The notes beneath the pieces are model-generated. The model was given only the letters and a program-made list of their open reading frames with translations. It did not search any database and was not told the origin of the DNA. Shown in pieces: positions 21,396 through 32,491 of a stretch of 64,000 bases of DNA (positions are counted from its first letter, which is position 1; each line of letters begins with the position of its first letter). The stretch comes from Xenorhabdus hominickii (GTDB lineage: Bacteria > Pseudomonadota > Gammaproteobacteria > Enterobacterales > Enterobacteriaceae), in the NCBI RefSeq assembly GCF_002632725.1, contig NZ_NJAI01000005.1:318565-382564 (forward strand). Direction: 5' to 3'. A program made the position numbers and the translations under genes.

Positions 21396-24086
21396 ATGTC
21401 GTTTAGATTGAAAACGGACTGTGCTTCAACACTTTCGATCGATATTAAATCGGTCGGCAGTAAAACCTATCATTATTACAGTCTACCTCTATTATCCGCA
21501 CAAATGGGTGAAATATCCCGTCTACCAAAATCCTTGAAAGTATTGCTCGAAAATCTCCTGCGCCATATTGATGGTGGATCTGTGGTGGAGGACGATTTAA
21601 AAGCGTTGGTGGAATGGCAGAAAAGTGGTCATGCAGATAGAGAGATAGCCTATCGTCCAGCACGTGTGCTGATGCAGGATTTTACTGGTGTTCCGGCTGT
21701 GGTAGATCTTGCTGCCATGCGGGAAGCGGTATTGCGGCTCGGTGGAAATATAGAACAAGTTAACCCGTTATCTCCTGTTGACCTGGTCATCGACCATTCA
21801 GTCATGGTGGATAAGTTTGGCACAGAACAGGCGTTTACAGAAAACGTTCAGATTGAGATGGAGCGTAACTACGAACGCTACCTATTTTTACGTTGGGGAC
21901 AAAAGGCTTTTAATCGTTTTCGTGTTGTACCGCCGGGAACGGGGATTTGCCATCAAGTTAACCTTGAATATCTGGGCAAAGCGGTTTGGTATGAGAATCA
22001 GAATGGTCAGGATTATGCCTATCCTGATACGTTAGTAGGGACGGATTCCCACACAACCATGATTAATGGTTTGGGGGTTCTTGGCTGGGGGGTTGGGGGA
22101 ATTGAAGCCGAGGCTGCCATGCTGGGACAGCCCATTTCTATGCTCATTCCGGATGTTGTTGGTTTTAAACTGATTGGAAAATTGCTAGAAGGGATCACAG
22201 CAACTGATCTCGTACTGACTGTGACGCAAATGTTACGTAAACACGGCGTTGTGGGCAAATTTGTTGAATTCTACGGCGATGGATTGGCCGATTTACCTTT
22301 GGCAGATCGAGCAACCATAGCCAATATGGCACCTGAATATGGCGCAACCTGTGGTTTCTTCCCTGTTGATGACATTACATTAGATTATATGCGATTAACT
22401 GGTCGTCACGATGAAGAAATAGCTTTGGTGGAAGTCTACTGTAAGACACAGGGGCTATGGCGTAATAAAGGGGATGAACCCATTTTTACTAGCAGTCTTG
22501 AATTAGATATGTCAACGGTTGAGGCAAGTCTGGCTGGTCCGAAGCGTCCTCAGGACAGGGTCGCGTTGAGAAATGTACCGCAGGCTTTTCAATCTGCGAT
22601 GGAATTGGATATCCATAAGACTCAAAGGCATTTATCAATCGAGCTAGTCACCTTAGATGATCAAACTTTTTCACTGCAAGATGGCGCAGTCGTGATTGCG
22701 GCCATTACATCCTGTACCAATACTTCTAACCCAAGTGTATTAATGACGGCGGGCTTACTTGCCAAAAAAGCTGTTGAGAAAGGTTTACAGCGTCAACCGT
22801 GGGTTAAGACTTCACTGGCTCCCGGTTCTAAAGTCGTGACTGATTATCTGGAGGTGGCGGGCTTTATGCCATATTTGGAAAAACTCGGTTTCAACCTCGT
22901 GGGGTATGGTTGTACGACCTGTATTGGTAACTCTGGGCCACTTCCAGACCCTATTGAAACGGCAATTAAGCAATCTGACCTGACTGTTGGTGCAGTACTT
23001 TCCGGTAACCGTAACTTTGAAGGACGCATTCATCCGTTGGTGAAAACAAACTGGCTGGCATCACCGCCGCTGGTAGTGGCTTATGCGCTTTCTGGCAGTA
23101 TGAAAAAAGATCTGACCCGAGAACCTATCGGGAAGGATCAGCTGGGTAATGAAGTTTATCTGAAAGATATTTGGCCTAATAGTCAGGAAGTTGCGGAAGC
23201 GGTCGGAAAGGTGAGAACTGAAATGTTCCATAAGGAATACAAAGCCGTCTTTGAGGGTGATGAAAGTTGGCAATCTCTGGAAGTTGAAAGTTCTGCGACT
23301 TATTCTTGGCAGCCAGATTCGACCTATATTCGTCATCCCCCTTTTTTCAATGATATGACGGCTGAACCTAAACCAGTAGCAGATATTCATCAAGCCAATA
23401 TATTGGCAATTTTGGGCGATTCGGTCACAACAGATCACATCTCTCCGGCAGGGAATATCAAGGCTGATAGTCCAGCTGGGCGTTATTTACAAGAACACGG
23501 TGTTCTGCCAAAAGATTTTAACTCTTATGGCTCAAGGCGTGGTAATCATGAAGTTATGATGAGAGGGACATTTGCCAATATTCGTATCCGTAATGAAATG
23601 CTCTCCGGCACTGAAGGCGGGTACACGCGACATATTCCATCACAGTCCCAACTGGCGATTTATGATGCGGCCATGCGTTATCAGGAAGAAAACATACCGT
23701 TAGCCATTATTGCGGGTAAAGAATATGGTTCTGGCTCAAGCCGTGACTGGGCGGCAAAAGGAACAAGATTGTTGGGAGTCAGAGTCGTCATTGCGGAATC
23801 TTTCGAACGTATTCACCGCTCTAACTTGATTGGTATGGGGATTTTGCCACTGGAATTCCCTCAAGGTATTAACCGCAAAACATTAAACTTGATGGGGGAT
23901 GAACAGATAGATATTACTGGATTAGGTAACATTAAACCCGGGCAAACAATAGCAGTGAAAATTACCTATACCAATGGACAGGAAATAGTGTTCGATGCCC
24001 GTTGCCGCATCGATACAGGAACTGAGCTGGCTTACTTCTATAATGATGGCATTTTGCATTATGTCATTCGTAATATGCTAAAATAA
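21396..24086 (+). CDS. acnA: Aconitate hydratase A
   Basis: The 896-residue aconitase interconverts citrate and isocitrate. The [4Fe-4S] cysteines are residues 440 (ITSCTNTSN), 506 and 509 ([14 protein letters not shown]). The swivel domain contains the [12 protein letters not shown] signature near residue 780. An AAGGAGG ribosome binding site precedes MSFRLKTD, so an in-frame ATG 14 codons earlier is not needed. AcnA is the stress-related, iron-starvation-stable aconitase in enterobacteria. Position between cysB and ribA is as in E. coli. Confidence 0.96.
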   Translation: MSFRLKTDCASTLSIDIKSVGSKTYHYYSLPLLSAQMGEISRLPKSLKVLLENLLRHIDGGSVVEDDLKALVEWQKSGHADREIAYRPARVLMQDFTGVPAVVDLAAMREAVLRLGGNIEQVNPLSPVDLVIDHSVMVDKFGTEQAFTENVQIEMERNYERYLFLRWGQKAFNRFRVVPPGTGICHQVNLEYLGKAVWYENQNGQDYAYPDTLVGTDSHTTMINGLGVLGWGVGGIEAEAAMLGQPISMLIPDVVGFKLIGKLLEGITATDLVLTVTQMLRKHGVVGKFVEFYGDGLADLPLADRATIANMAPEYGATCGFFPVDDITLDYMRLTGRHDEEIALVEVYCKTQGLWRNKGDEPIFTSSLELDMSTVEASLAGPKRPQDRVALRNVPQAFQSAMELDIHKTQRHLSIELVTLDDQTFSLQDGAVVIAAITSCTNTSNPSVLMTAGLLAKKAVEKGLQRQPWVKTSLAPGSKVVTDYLEVAGFMPYLEKLGFNLVGYGCTTCIGNSGPLPDPIETAIKQSDLTVGAVLSGNRNFEGRIHPLVKTNWLASPPLVVAYALSGSMKKDLTREPIGKDQLGNEVYLKDIWPNSQEVAEAVGKVRTEMFHKEYKAVFEGDESWQSLEVESSATYSWQPDSTYIRHPPFFNDMTAEPKPVADIHQANILAILGDSVTTDHISPAGNIKADSPAGRYLQEHGVLPKDFNSYGSRRGNHEVMMRGTFANIRIRNEMLSGTEGGYTRHIPSQSQLAIYDAAMRYQEENIPLAIIAGKEYGSGSSRDWAAKGTRLLGVRVVIAESFERIHRSNLIGMGILPLEFPQGINRKTLNLMGDEQIDITGLGNIKPGQTIAVKITYTNGQEIVFDARCRIDTGTELAYFYNDGILHYVIRNMLK

Positions 24087-24114
24087 TAGCTGCCAGATAA
24101 TTTGTATCCCAAAA

Positions 24115-24149
24115 CAAAAACTGCGCCCACACCGACGCAGTTTTTATTG
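24115..24149. terminator. acnA terminator
   Basis: AAAAACTGCG and CGCAGTTTTT form a stem with T-rich flank; it can work in both directions between acnA and ribA. Confidence 0.85.
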
Positions 24150-24219
24150 ATTTTTTCAGAAGATAAATAGAGAAATTTCAGCTTGATTTAAGCTATTAAC
24201 GTTATTTAAACAACCAACG

Positions 24220-24822
24220 TTATTTAAACAGTAAGTGACCCATACGGCTGGCTTTAGTATCGAGATAGTGAGCGTTGTTGGGATTACGGCCTACAATCAG
24301 CGGTACACGTTCGATGATATTAATACCAGCTTCTATCATGATCTCAACCTTTTTAGGATTGTTGGTCAGAAGGCGAATTGCATTAATATTTAGTAGCTTA
24401 TACATATCTGAGCAAAGGGTGAAGTCTCTCTCATCGGCAGCGAAACCTAATTGATGGTTGGCTTCAACCGTATCAACGCCTTGGTCTTGTAAAGCATAGG
24501 CGCGGATTTTATTCAGCAAGCCAATATTGCGACCTTCCTGACGGTGATATAGCAGAACTCCCCGACCTTCCTTACTAATTTGCGACAGCGCAGCTTCTAG
24601 CTGAAAACCACAGTCACACCTTAGGCTGAATAATGCATCTCCCGTGAGACATTCAGAGTGGATCCGAGATAATACGGGTTCAACACCCGAAATATCACCG
24701 AAAACAAGGGCGACATGGTCACGGCCTGTTTCGATTTCTTCGAATCCAATCATTAAAAATTCGCCCCAGGGCGTAGGTAATTTTGCTTCAGCTATTCGTT
24801 TTAGCTGCATTTTAGTATTCAT
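24220..24822 (-). CDS. ribA: GTP cyclohydrolase II
   Basis: The 200-residue enzyme opens GTP to start riboflavin synthesis. The zinc cysteines are in [18 protein letters not shown] and the catalytic region contains [11 protein letters not shown] and the C-terminal [18 protein letters not shown]. The E. coli protein begins at the equivalent of the fifth residue here (MQLKR), so the true start may be at 24810; neither has a strong ribosome binding site. A 15-base direct repeat overlaps the stop codon (24198-24230). In E. coli pgpB lies on the far side; here it is missing. Confidence 0.95.
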   Translation of the reverse strand: MNTKMQLKRIAEAKLPTPWGEFLMIGFEEIETGRDHVALVFGDISGVEPVLSRIHSECLTGDALFSLRCDCGFQLEAALSQISKEGRGVLLYHRQEGRNIGLLNKIRAYALQDQGVDTVEANHQLGFAADERDFTLCSDMYKLLNINAIRLLTNNPKKVEIMIEAGINIIERVPLIVGRNPNNAHYLDTKASRMGHLLFK

Positions 24823-24829
24823 ATGTTGA

Positions 24830-25247
24830 TTTGACTCGTGATAAATATTGCGATACTCAGAATAATACCGATTGAGAAGTCAGCTAAAACTACGCAAAAA
24901 TTTTCTCGGATTACCATTTTCTCTGATTACAACGCATGCACGCCAACGCATTATAACAGAAATTACTGATCTACAAGTATGGATATAAAAGTGTCTTTGA
25001 CTTAATGATGAAAATATTAACATGCTAAACTATAAGCAGATTTTTGCATGCAAGTTGCTGTGAGTTTGCTTTGAAAAAAAAGATAGGATTGCCGACTGAC
25101 AAGTAGAATAATATCACAAAAAGAAGGAAATCGGCGTTTGTGGCAATAAATTGCTTCCTTTGCGTAGACGAGAAATGCTAATTTAACACGCCACTACGTC
25201 TGTTATTTGGCATACCCAATAAGCAACAATAGATAACAGGAAGAAAT
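24830..25247. other. Intergenic region between ribA and lapA without a recognisable gene
   Basis: About 418 bases. It must contain the divergent ribA and lapA promoters. E. coli has pgpB here; no remnant of it is visible. Confidence 0.5.
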
Positions 25248-25562
25248 GTGAAATATTTTCTAATTTTATTACTGGCATTGGTTATTTTTGTTCTCTCTGT
25301 GACGCTAGGGGCAAATAATAACCAAATGGTGACATTTAATTATCTGATTGCTAAAGGTAATTATTCTATATCTACATTACTGGCTGTGTTATTTGCTCTC
25401 GGTTTCACCCTCGGATGGGGGATCTGCGGGGGATTTTACCTGCGTACTTACTTTTCCCTACGACATGCAAAACGTAAAATCAAGCGTCTGGAAACTCAGT
25501 TGGAATTGCCATCTGAGTCACCCGCAAAAGCAGTATCTACCGTAGTATTAGACAAGGAATAA
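25248..25562 (+). CDS. lapA: LapA, inner-membrane partner of LapB
   Basis: A 104-residue protein with two membrane segments (residues 2-20 and about 42-63) and a Lys/Arg-rich cytoplasmic tail, matching E. coli LapA (YciS). It starts at GTG following AGGAAG; an ATG overlapping it is immediately followed by a stop. LapA works with LapB in adjusting lipopolysaccharide synthesis through LpxC turnover. lapB begins six bases after its stop. Confidence 0.93.
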   Translation: MKYFLILLLALVIFVLSVTLGANNNQMVTFNYLIAKGNYSISTLLAVLFALGFTLGWGICGGFYLRTYFSLRHAKRKIKRLETQLELPSESPAKAVSTVVLDKE

Positions 25563-25568
25563 TTCTCC

Positions 25569-26738
25569 ATGTTAGAGCTGTTGTTTCTGTTGCTTCCTAT
25601 TGCCGCCGCCTATGGCTGGTATATGGGGCGCAGAAGTGCTCAACAAGATAAACAGCAATCGGCTGATCGTCTCTCACGCGGATATGTTGATGGAGTTAAC
25701 TTCCTACTCTCCAATCAGCAGGATAAAGCGGTAGATTTGTTTCTTGATATGTTGAAAGAAGATAGTTCTGCATTTGAGGCTCATCTAACGCTAGGAAACC
25801 TATTTCGCTCCCGCGGTGAAGTTGAAAGAGCTATTCGCATTCACCAATCTCTGATGGAAAGTGCTTCTCTGACGTTTGAACAGCGCTTGCTGGCTATCCA
25901 ACAACTCGGGCGGGACTATATGGCTGCCGGAGTATACGATCGGGCTGAAAATATGTTTCTTCAGTTAATTGACGAAACTGACTTCCGTGAGAATGCCCTC
26001 AATTCTTTGTTGACCATCTATCAATCAACCAGTGATTGGAGCAAAACCATTGAGGTGGCTGAAAAGCTGGTAAAATTGGGTAAACCCCATTTTCGGGAAG
26101 AGATTGCCCATTTTTACTGTGAGTTGGCACTTCAATGTATGGGGCGTGATGATTTTTCTGAGGCAATCGGGTATTTAAATAAGGCGGCTCAGGCAGACAA
26201 AAATTGTGCCCGCGTATCAATTATGCTTGGCCGTATTTATATCTCTCAGGGCGAATATGCTAAAGCGGTTGGTACACTGAAATGTGTTCTCGAACAAGAT
26301 AAGCAACTAATCAGTGAATCTTTACCAATGCTGCAAGAATGTTACCAACGGTTATCTCAACCGAAAGAGTGGGAAACTTTTGTGCAGTGCTGTGTAGAAG
26401 AAAAGTGTGGTGCAATTTCTGAATTGCATATGGCTGACATTATTGAAAGAAACGAAGGGCGCGATATTGCTCAAAATTACATTAATCGTCAGTTAGAACG
26501 CCATCCGACAATGAGATTGTTTTATCGCCTGATGGATTACCATTTGGTGGATGCAGAAGAAGGGCGTGCTAAAGAAAGTCTGATCCTTTTGCGCAATATG
26601 GTTGGTGAACAAATTCGGACAAAACCTGATTATCGATGTCATAAATGTGGCTTCACTTCCCGCTCTCTATATTGGCATTGCCCATCATGTCGCTCATGGG
26701 ATTCCATCAAACCGATTCGAGGTTTGGATGGTCAGTGA
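25569..26738 (+). CDS. lapB: LapB, LPS assembly regulator with TPR repeats and rubredoxin-like domain
   Basis: At 389 residues it equals E. coli LapB. A single N-terminal membrane helix is followed by a series of TPR repeats (about residues 35-330) and a C-terminal zinc-binding rubredoxin-like domain (YRCHKCGF...CPSCRSWDS). LapB presents LpxC to FtsH and so sets the rate of lipid A synthesis; it also acts as an LPS assembly hub. Cotranscribed with lapA. Confidence 0.95.
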   Translation: MLELLFLLLPIAAAYGWYMGRRSAQQDKQQSADRLSRGYVDGVNFLLSNQQDKAVDLFLDMLKEDSSAFEAHLTLGNLFRSRGEVERAIRIHQSLMESASLTFEQRLLAIQQLGRDYMAAGVYDRAENMFLQLIDETDFRENALNSLLTIYQSTSDWSKTIEVAEKLVKLGKPHFREEIAHFYCELALQCMGRDDFSEAIGYLNKAAQADKNCARVSIMLGRIYISQGEYAKAVGTLKCVLEQDKQLISESLPMLQECYQRLSQPKEWETFVQCCVEEKCGAISELHMADIIERNEGRDIAQNYINRQLERHPTMRLFYRLMDYHLVDAEEGRAKESLILLRNMVGEQIRTKPDYRCHKCGFTSRSLYWHCPSCRSWDSIKPIRGLDGQ

Positions 26739-26838
26739 CGCTGTCACTATTAATGGTGCCATGAATACATATTTTTCTTCATTAGTGATTAAAGTTCATT
26801 AGTAATTCAAGTTAATAAGTAAATGAAAGGGCCTAAAA

Positions 26839-27585
26839 ATGACTTCTCATACAGCTCAAGCTTTAGATAAACAGATTGATTCCCTTGTTATCGTTGCATT
26901 GGATTATGACAACCAAGATGCAGCATTGGCATTTGTTGACAAGATTGATCCACAATCTTGTCGACTGAAAGTAGGCAAAGAGATGTTTACATTGTATGGC
27001 CCACAATTCGTTCAGGCTTTGCATCAACGAGGCTTTGACGTATTTTTGGATCTTAAATTCCACGATATTCCCAATACAACGGCAAGGGCTGTTGCGGCTG
27101 CAGCGGAGTTGGGTGTCTGGATGGTCAATGTTCATGCGAGTGGTGGCGCGAGAATGATGACCGCTGCGAAAGAAGCACTGTTGTCCTACGGTAAAGATGC
27201 TCCATTATTGATTGCTGTTACCGTGTTGACCAGCATGGAACACTCCGATTTGTTGGGTATTGGTATTGATATAACTCCTGCACAACATGCGGAACGTTTA
27301 GCATTATTGACCAAACAGTGCGGTCTGGATGGTGTAGTTTGTTCCGCCCATGAAGCACAACAATTGAAAACCGTATGCGGCCAGACGTTCCAACTTATTA
27401 CACCGGGTATTCGTCCTGAAGGTGCCGAGGCGGGTGATCAACGCCGTATCATGACTCCACCTCAAGCTGTTCAATCTGGGGTAGATTATATGGTGATCGG
27501 GCGTCCAATTACTCGCGCAGAAAACCCAGCATTAGCTCTACAGCAGATTAATCAATCTATTGGTATTGGGGTTGCTCATGGATAA
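26839..27585 (+). CDS. pyrF: Orotidine 5'-phosphate decarboxylase
   Basis: The 248-residue TIM-barrel enzyme makes UMP in the last step of pyrimidine synthesis. The catalytic tetrad motif is [12 protein letters not shown], with the phosphate-binding VIGRPIT near the end. It overlaps yciH by eight bases, and both are conserved neighbours of lapAB. Confidence 0.96.
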   Translation: MTSHTAQALDKQIDSLVIVALDYDNQDAALAFVDKIDPQSCRLKVGKEMFTLYGPQFVQALHQRGFDVFLDLKFHDIPNTTARAVAAAAELGVWMVNVHASGGARMMTAAKEALLSYGKDAPLLIAVTVLTSMEHSDLLGIGIDITPAQHAERLALLTKQCGLDGVVCSAHEAQQLKTVCGQTFQLITPGIRPEGAEAGDQRRIMTPPQAVQSGVDYMVIGRPITRAENPALALQQINQSIGIGVAHG

Positions 27586-27901
27586 TAATTCGCGTCTGGT
27601 TTACTCGACAGATAGCGGTCGTATCCAAGAAGAAACCATCAAACCCGCTCGCCCGAAAGGTGATGGTATCGTTCGTATCCAGCGCCAAACCAGCGGACGT
27701 AAAGGCAAAGGTGTTTGTGTGATCACGGGTATTGATGCCGATGATCAAACACTAGCCAAACTGGCGGCGGAATTGAAGAAAAAGTGTGGCTGCGGTGGCT
27801 CTGTCAAAGATGGTGAAATCGAAATTCAGGGCGACAAACGTGACTTGCTGAAACAACTGTTGGAAGTGAAAGGAATGAAAGTGAAGCTGGCGGGAGGCTA
27901 A
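27578..27901 (+). CDS. yciH: YciH, SUI1/eIF1-family translation factor
   Basis: The 107-residue protein has the SUI1 fold ([40 protein letters not shown]) and is nearly identical in layout to E. coli YciH, an eIF1-like factor that affects translation initiation fidelity and ribosome dissociation under stress. The start [12 protein letters not shown] was chosen by homology; it overlaps the 3' end of pyrF, suggesting coupling. Confidence 0.94.
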   Translation: MDNNSRLVYSTDSGRIQEETIKPARPKGDGIVRIQRQTSGRKGKGVCVITGIDADDQTLAKLAAELKKKCGCGGSVKDGEIEIQGDKRDLLKQLLEVKGMKVKLAGG

Positions 27902-27923
27902 ACCCAGTTTCGTATATCCTATA

Positions 27924-27951
27924 AGCTATGCAGTACATTAACTGCATAGCT
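27924..27951 (+). terminator. Hairpin after yciH
   Basis: Perfect arms AGCTATGCAGT/ACTGCATAGCT with a six-base loop; no strong T-tract. Confidence 0.6.
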
Positions 27952-28038
27952 CTGTTAACTGAATGACTTTGTCTGGTCAGGTTATCTAAAACTAGTCCGT
28001 GAAAAAGCAGTTAGTCAAAATTTGTGTAACTTATTCAT

Positions 28039-28950
28039 TCAATTCCCCGATTGGGTCATGATACGTGCTGCTGTAGCTAATACGTCAGGACGAGCAATAG
28101 CCTTTTTGTCATTCGGCTGAGTAAAGTAAGTGACCAAAATTAATGGTGCTCGTTTATTGGTTGGCCAGATCACCGCGATATCATTTGTTGAACCATAATC
28201 ACAGCGGCCAGTTTTATCTCCAACAAGCCAATCTTCTGGTACACCGGCACGAATGCTGGTGCCACCCGTTGTATTTCCTTTTAACCAATTAGCTAATAAT
28301 TCTTGTTGTTCTGCGGCTAGAGCATTTCCCAGCGTCAAATTATATAAACTGTCCGCCATAGCTTGTGGGGTGGAAGTATCACGTTCATCACCCGGTTCAA
28401 CGATATTTAATTCAGGTTCTTTGCGATCGAGGCGAAAGTGATTGTCGCCAATTGTGCGGGCAAATTTGGTGACTTCATTCGGCCCACCTAATTGGTCAAG
28501 AAGCAGATTCATGGCCGAATTATCACTATATTGCAGTGTTGCCGCGCTTAATTCTCCTAATGTCATACCATTTTTCAGATGTTTTTCTGTTATGGGACTG
28601 TATTCCACAAGGTCTGATTGTTGATAGTGAATTCGTTGGTTCAATAAATGATTATCTGTTTCACTTTTTTTCAGAATAGCTGATACCGCCATGAATTTGC
28701 TGGTACTACACAAAGGGAAACGTTGGTCTGCTCGATAACTAATGACAGAATGATCCGCAGTATCAATTAATACAGCGCCAAGATGTCCATTGGCGTTTTT
28801 TTCTAATATTGCAAGTTGATCTATAATCTGATTTTGCTTAATCACTTCATTTTGATGGGAAGTTGCATTGGCTGGGAATAAAGTTATCGCACCAAGCAGA
28901 GGAAAAAGTGCGGTTGTCATACTTGCCAATTTTGTTACAAAAAATCGCAT
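28039..28950 (-). CDS. Class A (serine) beta-lactamase
   Basis: A 303-residue precursor with a signal peptide of about 29 residues. Class A motifs are complete: STSK (nucleophile Ser82 of the precursor, Ambler Ser70), SDN in YSDNSAMN, the omega loop REPELN-type segment EPELN (Glu166) and KTG. The sequence is closest to the cefuroximase/CTX-M-like branch seen in Proteus relatives (DIAVIWP). KTG is followed by Arg-Cys-Asp rather than Ser-Gly-Asp; with Cys before the nucleophile this gives a cysteine pair at Ambler 69 and 238. Starting at MRFFVTK gives a better spaced GAGAG than the ATG nine bases earlier. It lies where E. coli has osmB and deoT, so it is an insertion relative to E. coli. Confidence 0.93.
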   Translation of the reverse strand: MRFFVTKLASMTTALFPLLGAITLFPANATSHQNEVIKQNQIIDQLAILEKNANGHLGAVLIDTADHSVISYRADQRFPLCSTSKFMAVSAILKKSETDNHLLNQRIHYQQSDLVEYSPITEKHLKNGMTLGELSAATLQYSDNSAMNLLLDQLGGPNEVTKFARTIGDNHFRLDRKEPELNIVEPGDERDTSTPQAMADSLYNLTLGNALAAEQQELLANWLKGNTTGGTSIRAGVPEDWLVGDKTGRCDYGSTNDIAVIWPTNKRAPLILVTYFTQPNDKKAIARPDVLATAARIMTQSGN

Positions 28951-29048
28951 ATTGGTCATCTCTCAAGAAAGGTTGGAAATTGTGTTAATAATCTGATGTT
29001 TTATTGGATGGGGTATCAATTCATGGGGATGTTAGCTGTTATAACAAA

Positions 29049-29071
29049 CTGCCGCCATTTATAGGCGGCAG
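29049..29071 (-). terminator. rnb terminator
   Basis: Perfect stem CTGCCGCC/GGCGGCAG with a seven-base loop and T-rich flank on the minus strand, just after rnb. Confidence 0.85.
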
Positions 29072-29091
29072 ATGTGTTAGCTCGATTAACT

Positions 29092-31032
29092 TTAACTTAC
29101 AGGACGAGCTACGATATTGCGTGTTTCCATTCTGACTTCTTCAATACGGACATTGATGATGTCATTCAAGCGATAAGCCGCTTCACCTTTAATCAGGACA
29201 GAACCTGTTTCTTGGCTGCATTGAAGTTCATCACGAACAGCATGCAAGAATGGCCCAGGGACGAAAGCAACGGCACCATTATCAACCAAACGAACGCGCA
29301 GGCCGCCACGGGTGATATCAATAATTTCTGCTGGGAACGTTTTGTCTGTACCAGCATGCGGATGAAGGAAGCGGGCATAGAGCCAATCGCCAACATCACG
29401 CTCTGCCATACGGTTTGCCCGGCGGCGTTCTGTCAATTGTAGGCAAACCTCTTCAGTTGGTTTTTCGGCTTCAGTTTGTTGAATAATCGCCTTTAACAAA
29501 CGGTGATTGATAATATCGCTGTATTTGCGGATAGGGGATGTCCAAGTCGCGTACGCATCAAATCCCAATCCAAAGTGTGGGCCTGGTTCTGTTTTGATTT
29601 CCGCAAAAGTCTGGAAACGACGGATACGACTATCTAAGAATTGAGTTGGTTGTTGATCCAGCTCACGTCTCAATTTGCAGAATCCGTCCAGTTGCAGTAA
29701 TGCTTCGCCATCTGCTTCAATGCCATTTTCCTTGAGAACTTCAACTACTTGCTCAATTTGCGTTGATTCGAAACCAGTATGGACGTTATAAATCCCGAAG
29801 CTTAATTTATCACGCAACAGTCTGGCTGCACACAGGTTTGCCGCGATCATGGCTTCTTCAACAATGCGGTTGGCGGTACGGCGCTGTTCAATCACGATAT
29901 CAACAACGTTGCCACCTTCATCAAGAATAAACCGATAGTCTGGACGCTCCTTGAAGACCAACGCGTATTGATGACGCCAATTATTGCGGCGTTCAAACAT
30001 CTCTTTCAACAGCGTGACTTGAGTAATGACAGAGTCGGATTCTGGTTTCCAACCTTCCTGGCCTTCTAACCAGTCTGAAACTTCGTCATAAACCAGCTTG
30101 AATTTCGATTCTACCCACGCGGCGAAGAATTGAATATCATCGCCCAATTGACCATTTTCCAGAATGGAAACCTGACAAACCAGAGCAGGGCGGCGAACAT
30201 TTGGACGCAGAGAACATAAATTATCTGACAATTCACGAGGAAGCATTGGAATATTGAAGCCCGGCAGGTAGTTGGTGAAGCTACGCTGGTAGGCAATATT
30301 GTCCAATTCACTATCAGCCTTGATATAAGCTGTTGGGTCTGCAATTGCAATGGAGAGTTTCAGGCTGCCGTCGTCATTTTTGGCGATATGCAAAGCATCG
30401 TCCATGTCTTCCGTTGTTGCACTATCGATTGTCACAAAATCAAGAGCAGTAAGATCGATGCGTTCTATTGCATCATCATCCAACTGGCAATCGGTCATAT
30501 CAGGAGACTTACGTTCCAGACTATGACGTGCCAGAGTGACCCACCAAGGAGCATAATGATCATCACCTTTGGTAATGTAGCCTGTAATTTCGGCTTGGAA
30601 CCCGCGGTCACCTTTTAGTGGATGGCGGCGCATTTCAGCGACAGCCCAATCACCTTGTTCAAAAGTGTGTGTAATGTCATTAGAAGGGCGGCAGGGAATG
30701 GAATCTTTCAATAATGGATGATCAGGAATAATCCACAGGCGGTTATCATTTTCTTTCTTTTGAACTTTTCCTACAAAACGAGTCAAAAATGGCTCAATTA
30801 GCGTTTCTGGCTCAGCGATTTCTTTCTCTTTATCTGTGTGGATAGCAGCGGTAATCCGGTCACCGTGCATGACTTTCTTCATGTTCGGAGGTGGAATGAA
30901 ATAGCTTTTTTGTCCATCAACTTCTAAAAACCCAAAGCCTTTCTCAGTTCCTTTGACTAAACCTTCTACACGAAGAGTTTGAGAGTGGAGTTGCTGTTTT
31001 AGCTGTGCAAGCAGCGGATTGTTTTGAAACAT
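29092..31032 (-). CDS. rnb: Exoribonuclease II
   Basis: A 646-residue 3'-5' exoribonuclease, similar in length to E. coli RNase II (644). Cold-shock domains occupy the first 190 residues or so, the RNB catalytic domain carries the metal-binding aspartates in [12 protein letters not shown], and an S1 domain ends the protein ([18 protein letters not shown]). It degrades single-stranded mRNA. Monocistronic, with its own terminator. Confidence 0.96.
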   Translation of the reverse strand: MFQNNPLLAQLKQQLHSQTLRVEGLVKGTEKGFGFLEVDGQKSYFIPPPNMKKVMHGDRITAAIHTDKEKEIAEPETLIEPFLTRFVGKVQKKENDNRLWIIPDHPLLKDSIPCRPSNDITHTFEQGDWAVAEMRRHPLKGDRGFQAEITGYITKGDDHYAPWWVTLARHSLERKSPDMTDCQLDDDAIERIDLTALDFVTIDSATTEDMDDALHIAKNDDGSLKLSIAIADPTAYIKADSELDNIAYQRSFTNYLPGFNIPMLPRELSDNLCSLRPNVRRPALVCQVSILENGQLGDDIQFFAAWVESKFKLVYDEVSDWLEGQEGWKPESDSVITQVTLLKEMFERRNNWRHQYALVFKERPDYRFILDEGGNVVDIVIEQRRTANRIVEEAMIAANLCAARLLRDKLSFGIYNVHTGFESTQIEQVVEVLKENGIEADGEALLQLDGFCKLRRELDQQPTQFLDSRIRRFQTFAEIKTEPGPHFGLGFDAYATWTSPIRKYSDIINHRLLKAIIQQTEAEKPTEEVCLQLTERRRANRMAERDVGDWLYARFLHPHAGTDKTFPAEIIDITRGGLRVRLVDNGAVAFVPGPFLHAVRDELQCSQETGSVLIKGEAAYRLNDIINVRIEEVRMETRNIVARPVS

Positions 31033-31500
31033 AATATCTGGGGAGTATGGAGTTATTATCGATAATTTTGGACAACAGTTTTACGCGAATCGAAGGTATG
31101 GAGCAAGTAACATCTTATCAAAACAGGAAAAACTGTGTAGTAAGCCGAAGAATTAAACATTTTCTTGTAATGGTAGTAATCATCCTCAGATTGATTATAA
31201 GGATGATTAACTCTTTGAATTATCTTCTATAATTTATTTTTCCCTATTTTCTGCCTGCGACAACAAATAAGCGTATAAATTAAACAATTCATCCCTCTCA
31301 TTTAGTTACAACATACTATTTAAATCTAACTACTATCGAAATCTATAATTAAAGAATTTCACCAACTAAATATAAAAAGCAGTGAGCAGAGGCTAAAAGT
31401 CTGGTATTTCTTGACCATTACATTTGATACATGGCATAAACGAGGTCTACTTTAGCAGCAGCGTCTGGCCGATCCGACATTCGATTGATATCTTCGGAGA
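31033..31500. other. AT-rich intergenic region upstream of rnb containing a Ter site
   Basis: No convincing gene. It holds the rnb promoter region, the first Ter site and, from about 31390, sequence of higher GC leading into the acetyltransferase gene, which may have come with that gene. Confidence 0.5.
31302..31317 (-). promoter_or_regulatory. Ter site 1 (Tus-binding replication fork barrier)
   Basis: The minus strand reads AGTATGTTGTAACTAA, a full match to the Ter core. Forks moving leftward (from high to low coordinates) meet the AGTATG side, the non-permissive face. Confidence 0.85.
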
Positions 31501-31506
31501 ATGAAC

Positions 31507-32106
31507 ATGATCATCTGTGAGTCTAAAGAAATATCAGAAACGCAACTGATTCGTTGCATACAGACATTGACACTCGCCTTTGATGGATATTCCTTAATGC
31601 GGCATTTCCTCGCTGAGGATGATCACCGGCAGAGAGTGAGGCTCTATCAGGAGACTTTTCTTAGGAAGGTAGGCATGACAGTAGGACACGTATGGGCTAC
31701 CGATGATGGAACTGCTGTATCAGTATGGACAGCACCTGATATTGAAGACGCAGAGGAAGTTTTCACTCCTCTATCTATCGAATTTGAAAGGATCGCGGGA
31801 TCGAGAGCAAACGTAATGCGGTCATCTGAAGCTATTATGGCGAAAGAACGTCCCAAGTTTCCATGCTGGTTCTTGGGGGTAGTAGCCGTAGATCCGGATT
31901 TTCAGGGGAAGGGGCTTAGTCGTGCGGTTATTGAGCCAGGCATCGAGAGGGCCGATTGCGAAGGATTGCCGGTGTTCCTCGAAACTTCCGATGACAAAAA
32001 CGTAAGGTTCTATGAACGCTTGGGATTTGAAGTGACGGCAGCATACCCACTTCCTTTTGATGGTCCTGTAACGTATGCGATGATAAGATGGGGGAGATCG
32101 CAATGA
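31507..32106 (+). CDS. GNAT-family N-acetyltransferase, probably acquired
   Basis: A protein of 199 residues (201 from an ATG six bases earlier). The acetyl-CoA-binding motif A is clear: LGVVAVDPDFQGKGLSRAVI, followed by FLETSDDKNVRFYERLGFEV. The substrate is unknown; the family includes antibiotic- and toxin-modifying enzymes, so self-protection is possible but unproven. Base and codon use differ from neighbours: about nine of sixteen arginine codons are AGA or AGG. Direct repeats of about 60 bp carrying Ter sites flank the gene, about 930 bp apart. GGAGA precedes the second ATG. Confidence 0.82.
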   Translation: MIICESKEISETQLIRCIQTLTLAFDGYSLMRHFLAEDDHRQRVRLYQETFLRKVGMTVGHVWATDDGTAVSVWTAPDIEDAEEVFTPLSIEFERIAGSRANVMRSSEAIMAKERPKFPCWFLGVVAVDPDFQGKGLSRAVIEPGIERADCEGLPVFLETSDDKNVRFYERLGFEVTAAYPLPFDGPVTYAMIRWGRSQ

Positions 32107-32233
32107 CCTCGCTCGTCATTTGAGTTGGATATGAATACGAGATGACCTATAGAAATATCCATGTAAAAATTGGTGGTTATCGGCAGATATCCGGTTATCA
32201 CCCTAATTTAAAAAATTCATTTTCCCTCTTCAT

Positions 32234-32249
32234 TTAGTTACAACATAAT
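32234..32249 (-). promoter_or_regulatory. Ter site 2 (one-base variant)
   Basis: The minus strand reads ATTATGTTGTAACTAA: identical to the Ter core except G to T at position 2. The flanks resemble those of Ter 1 (ATTCAT...CCCTCT upstream, TTTAAAT/TTAACTACYAT downstream on the plus strand). Same orientation as Ter 1. Confidence 0.65.
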
Positions 32250-32491
32250 TTTAAATTTAACTACCATAAAATCAATCAATCCTAAACAAGCGAAAAAAGA
32301 AAGATTTCGTCGTGATTATGTTGAGATAGGACTTTAGTGTTTATTTATTTACCATCCTTACTCGCCCTGTTGTTGGAGGCGTTGTTATTTCTGTTGGACA
32401 GATTCAGTCACTGGTTGATTGAATTAGGGCAAAAATATCCACTTGGAAAAAATATAGATGATTTACATTCATATGCGGAAATGTTTGCGAA

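Noticed and set aside
24709..24726. Second matS candidate in ribA
   Set aside because: GCGACATGGTCAC has two mismatches to the consensus.
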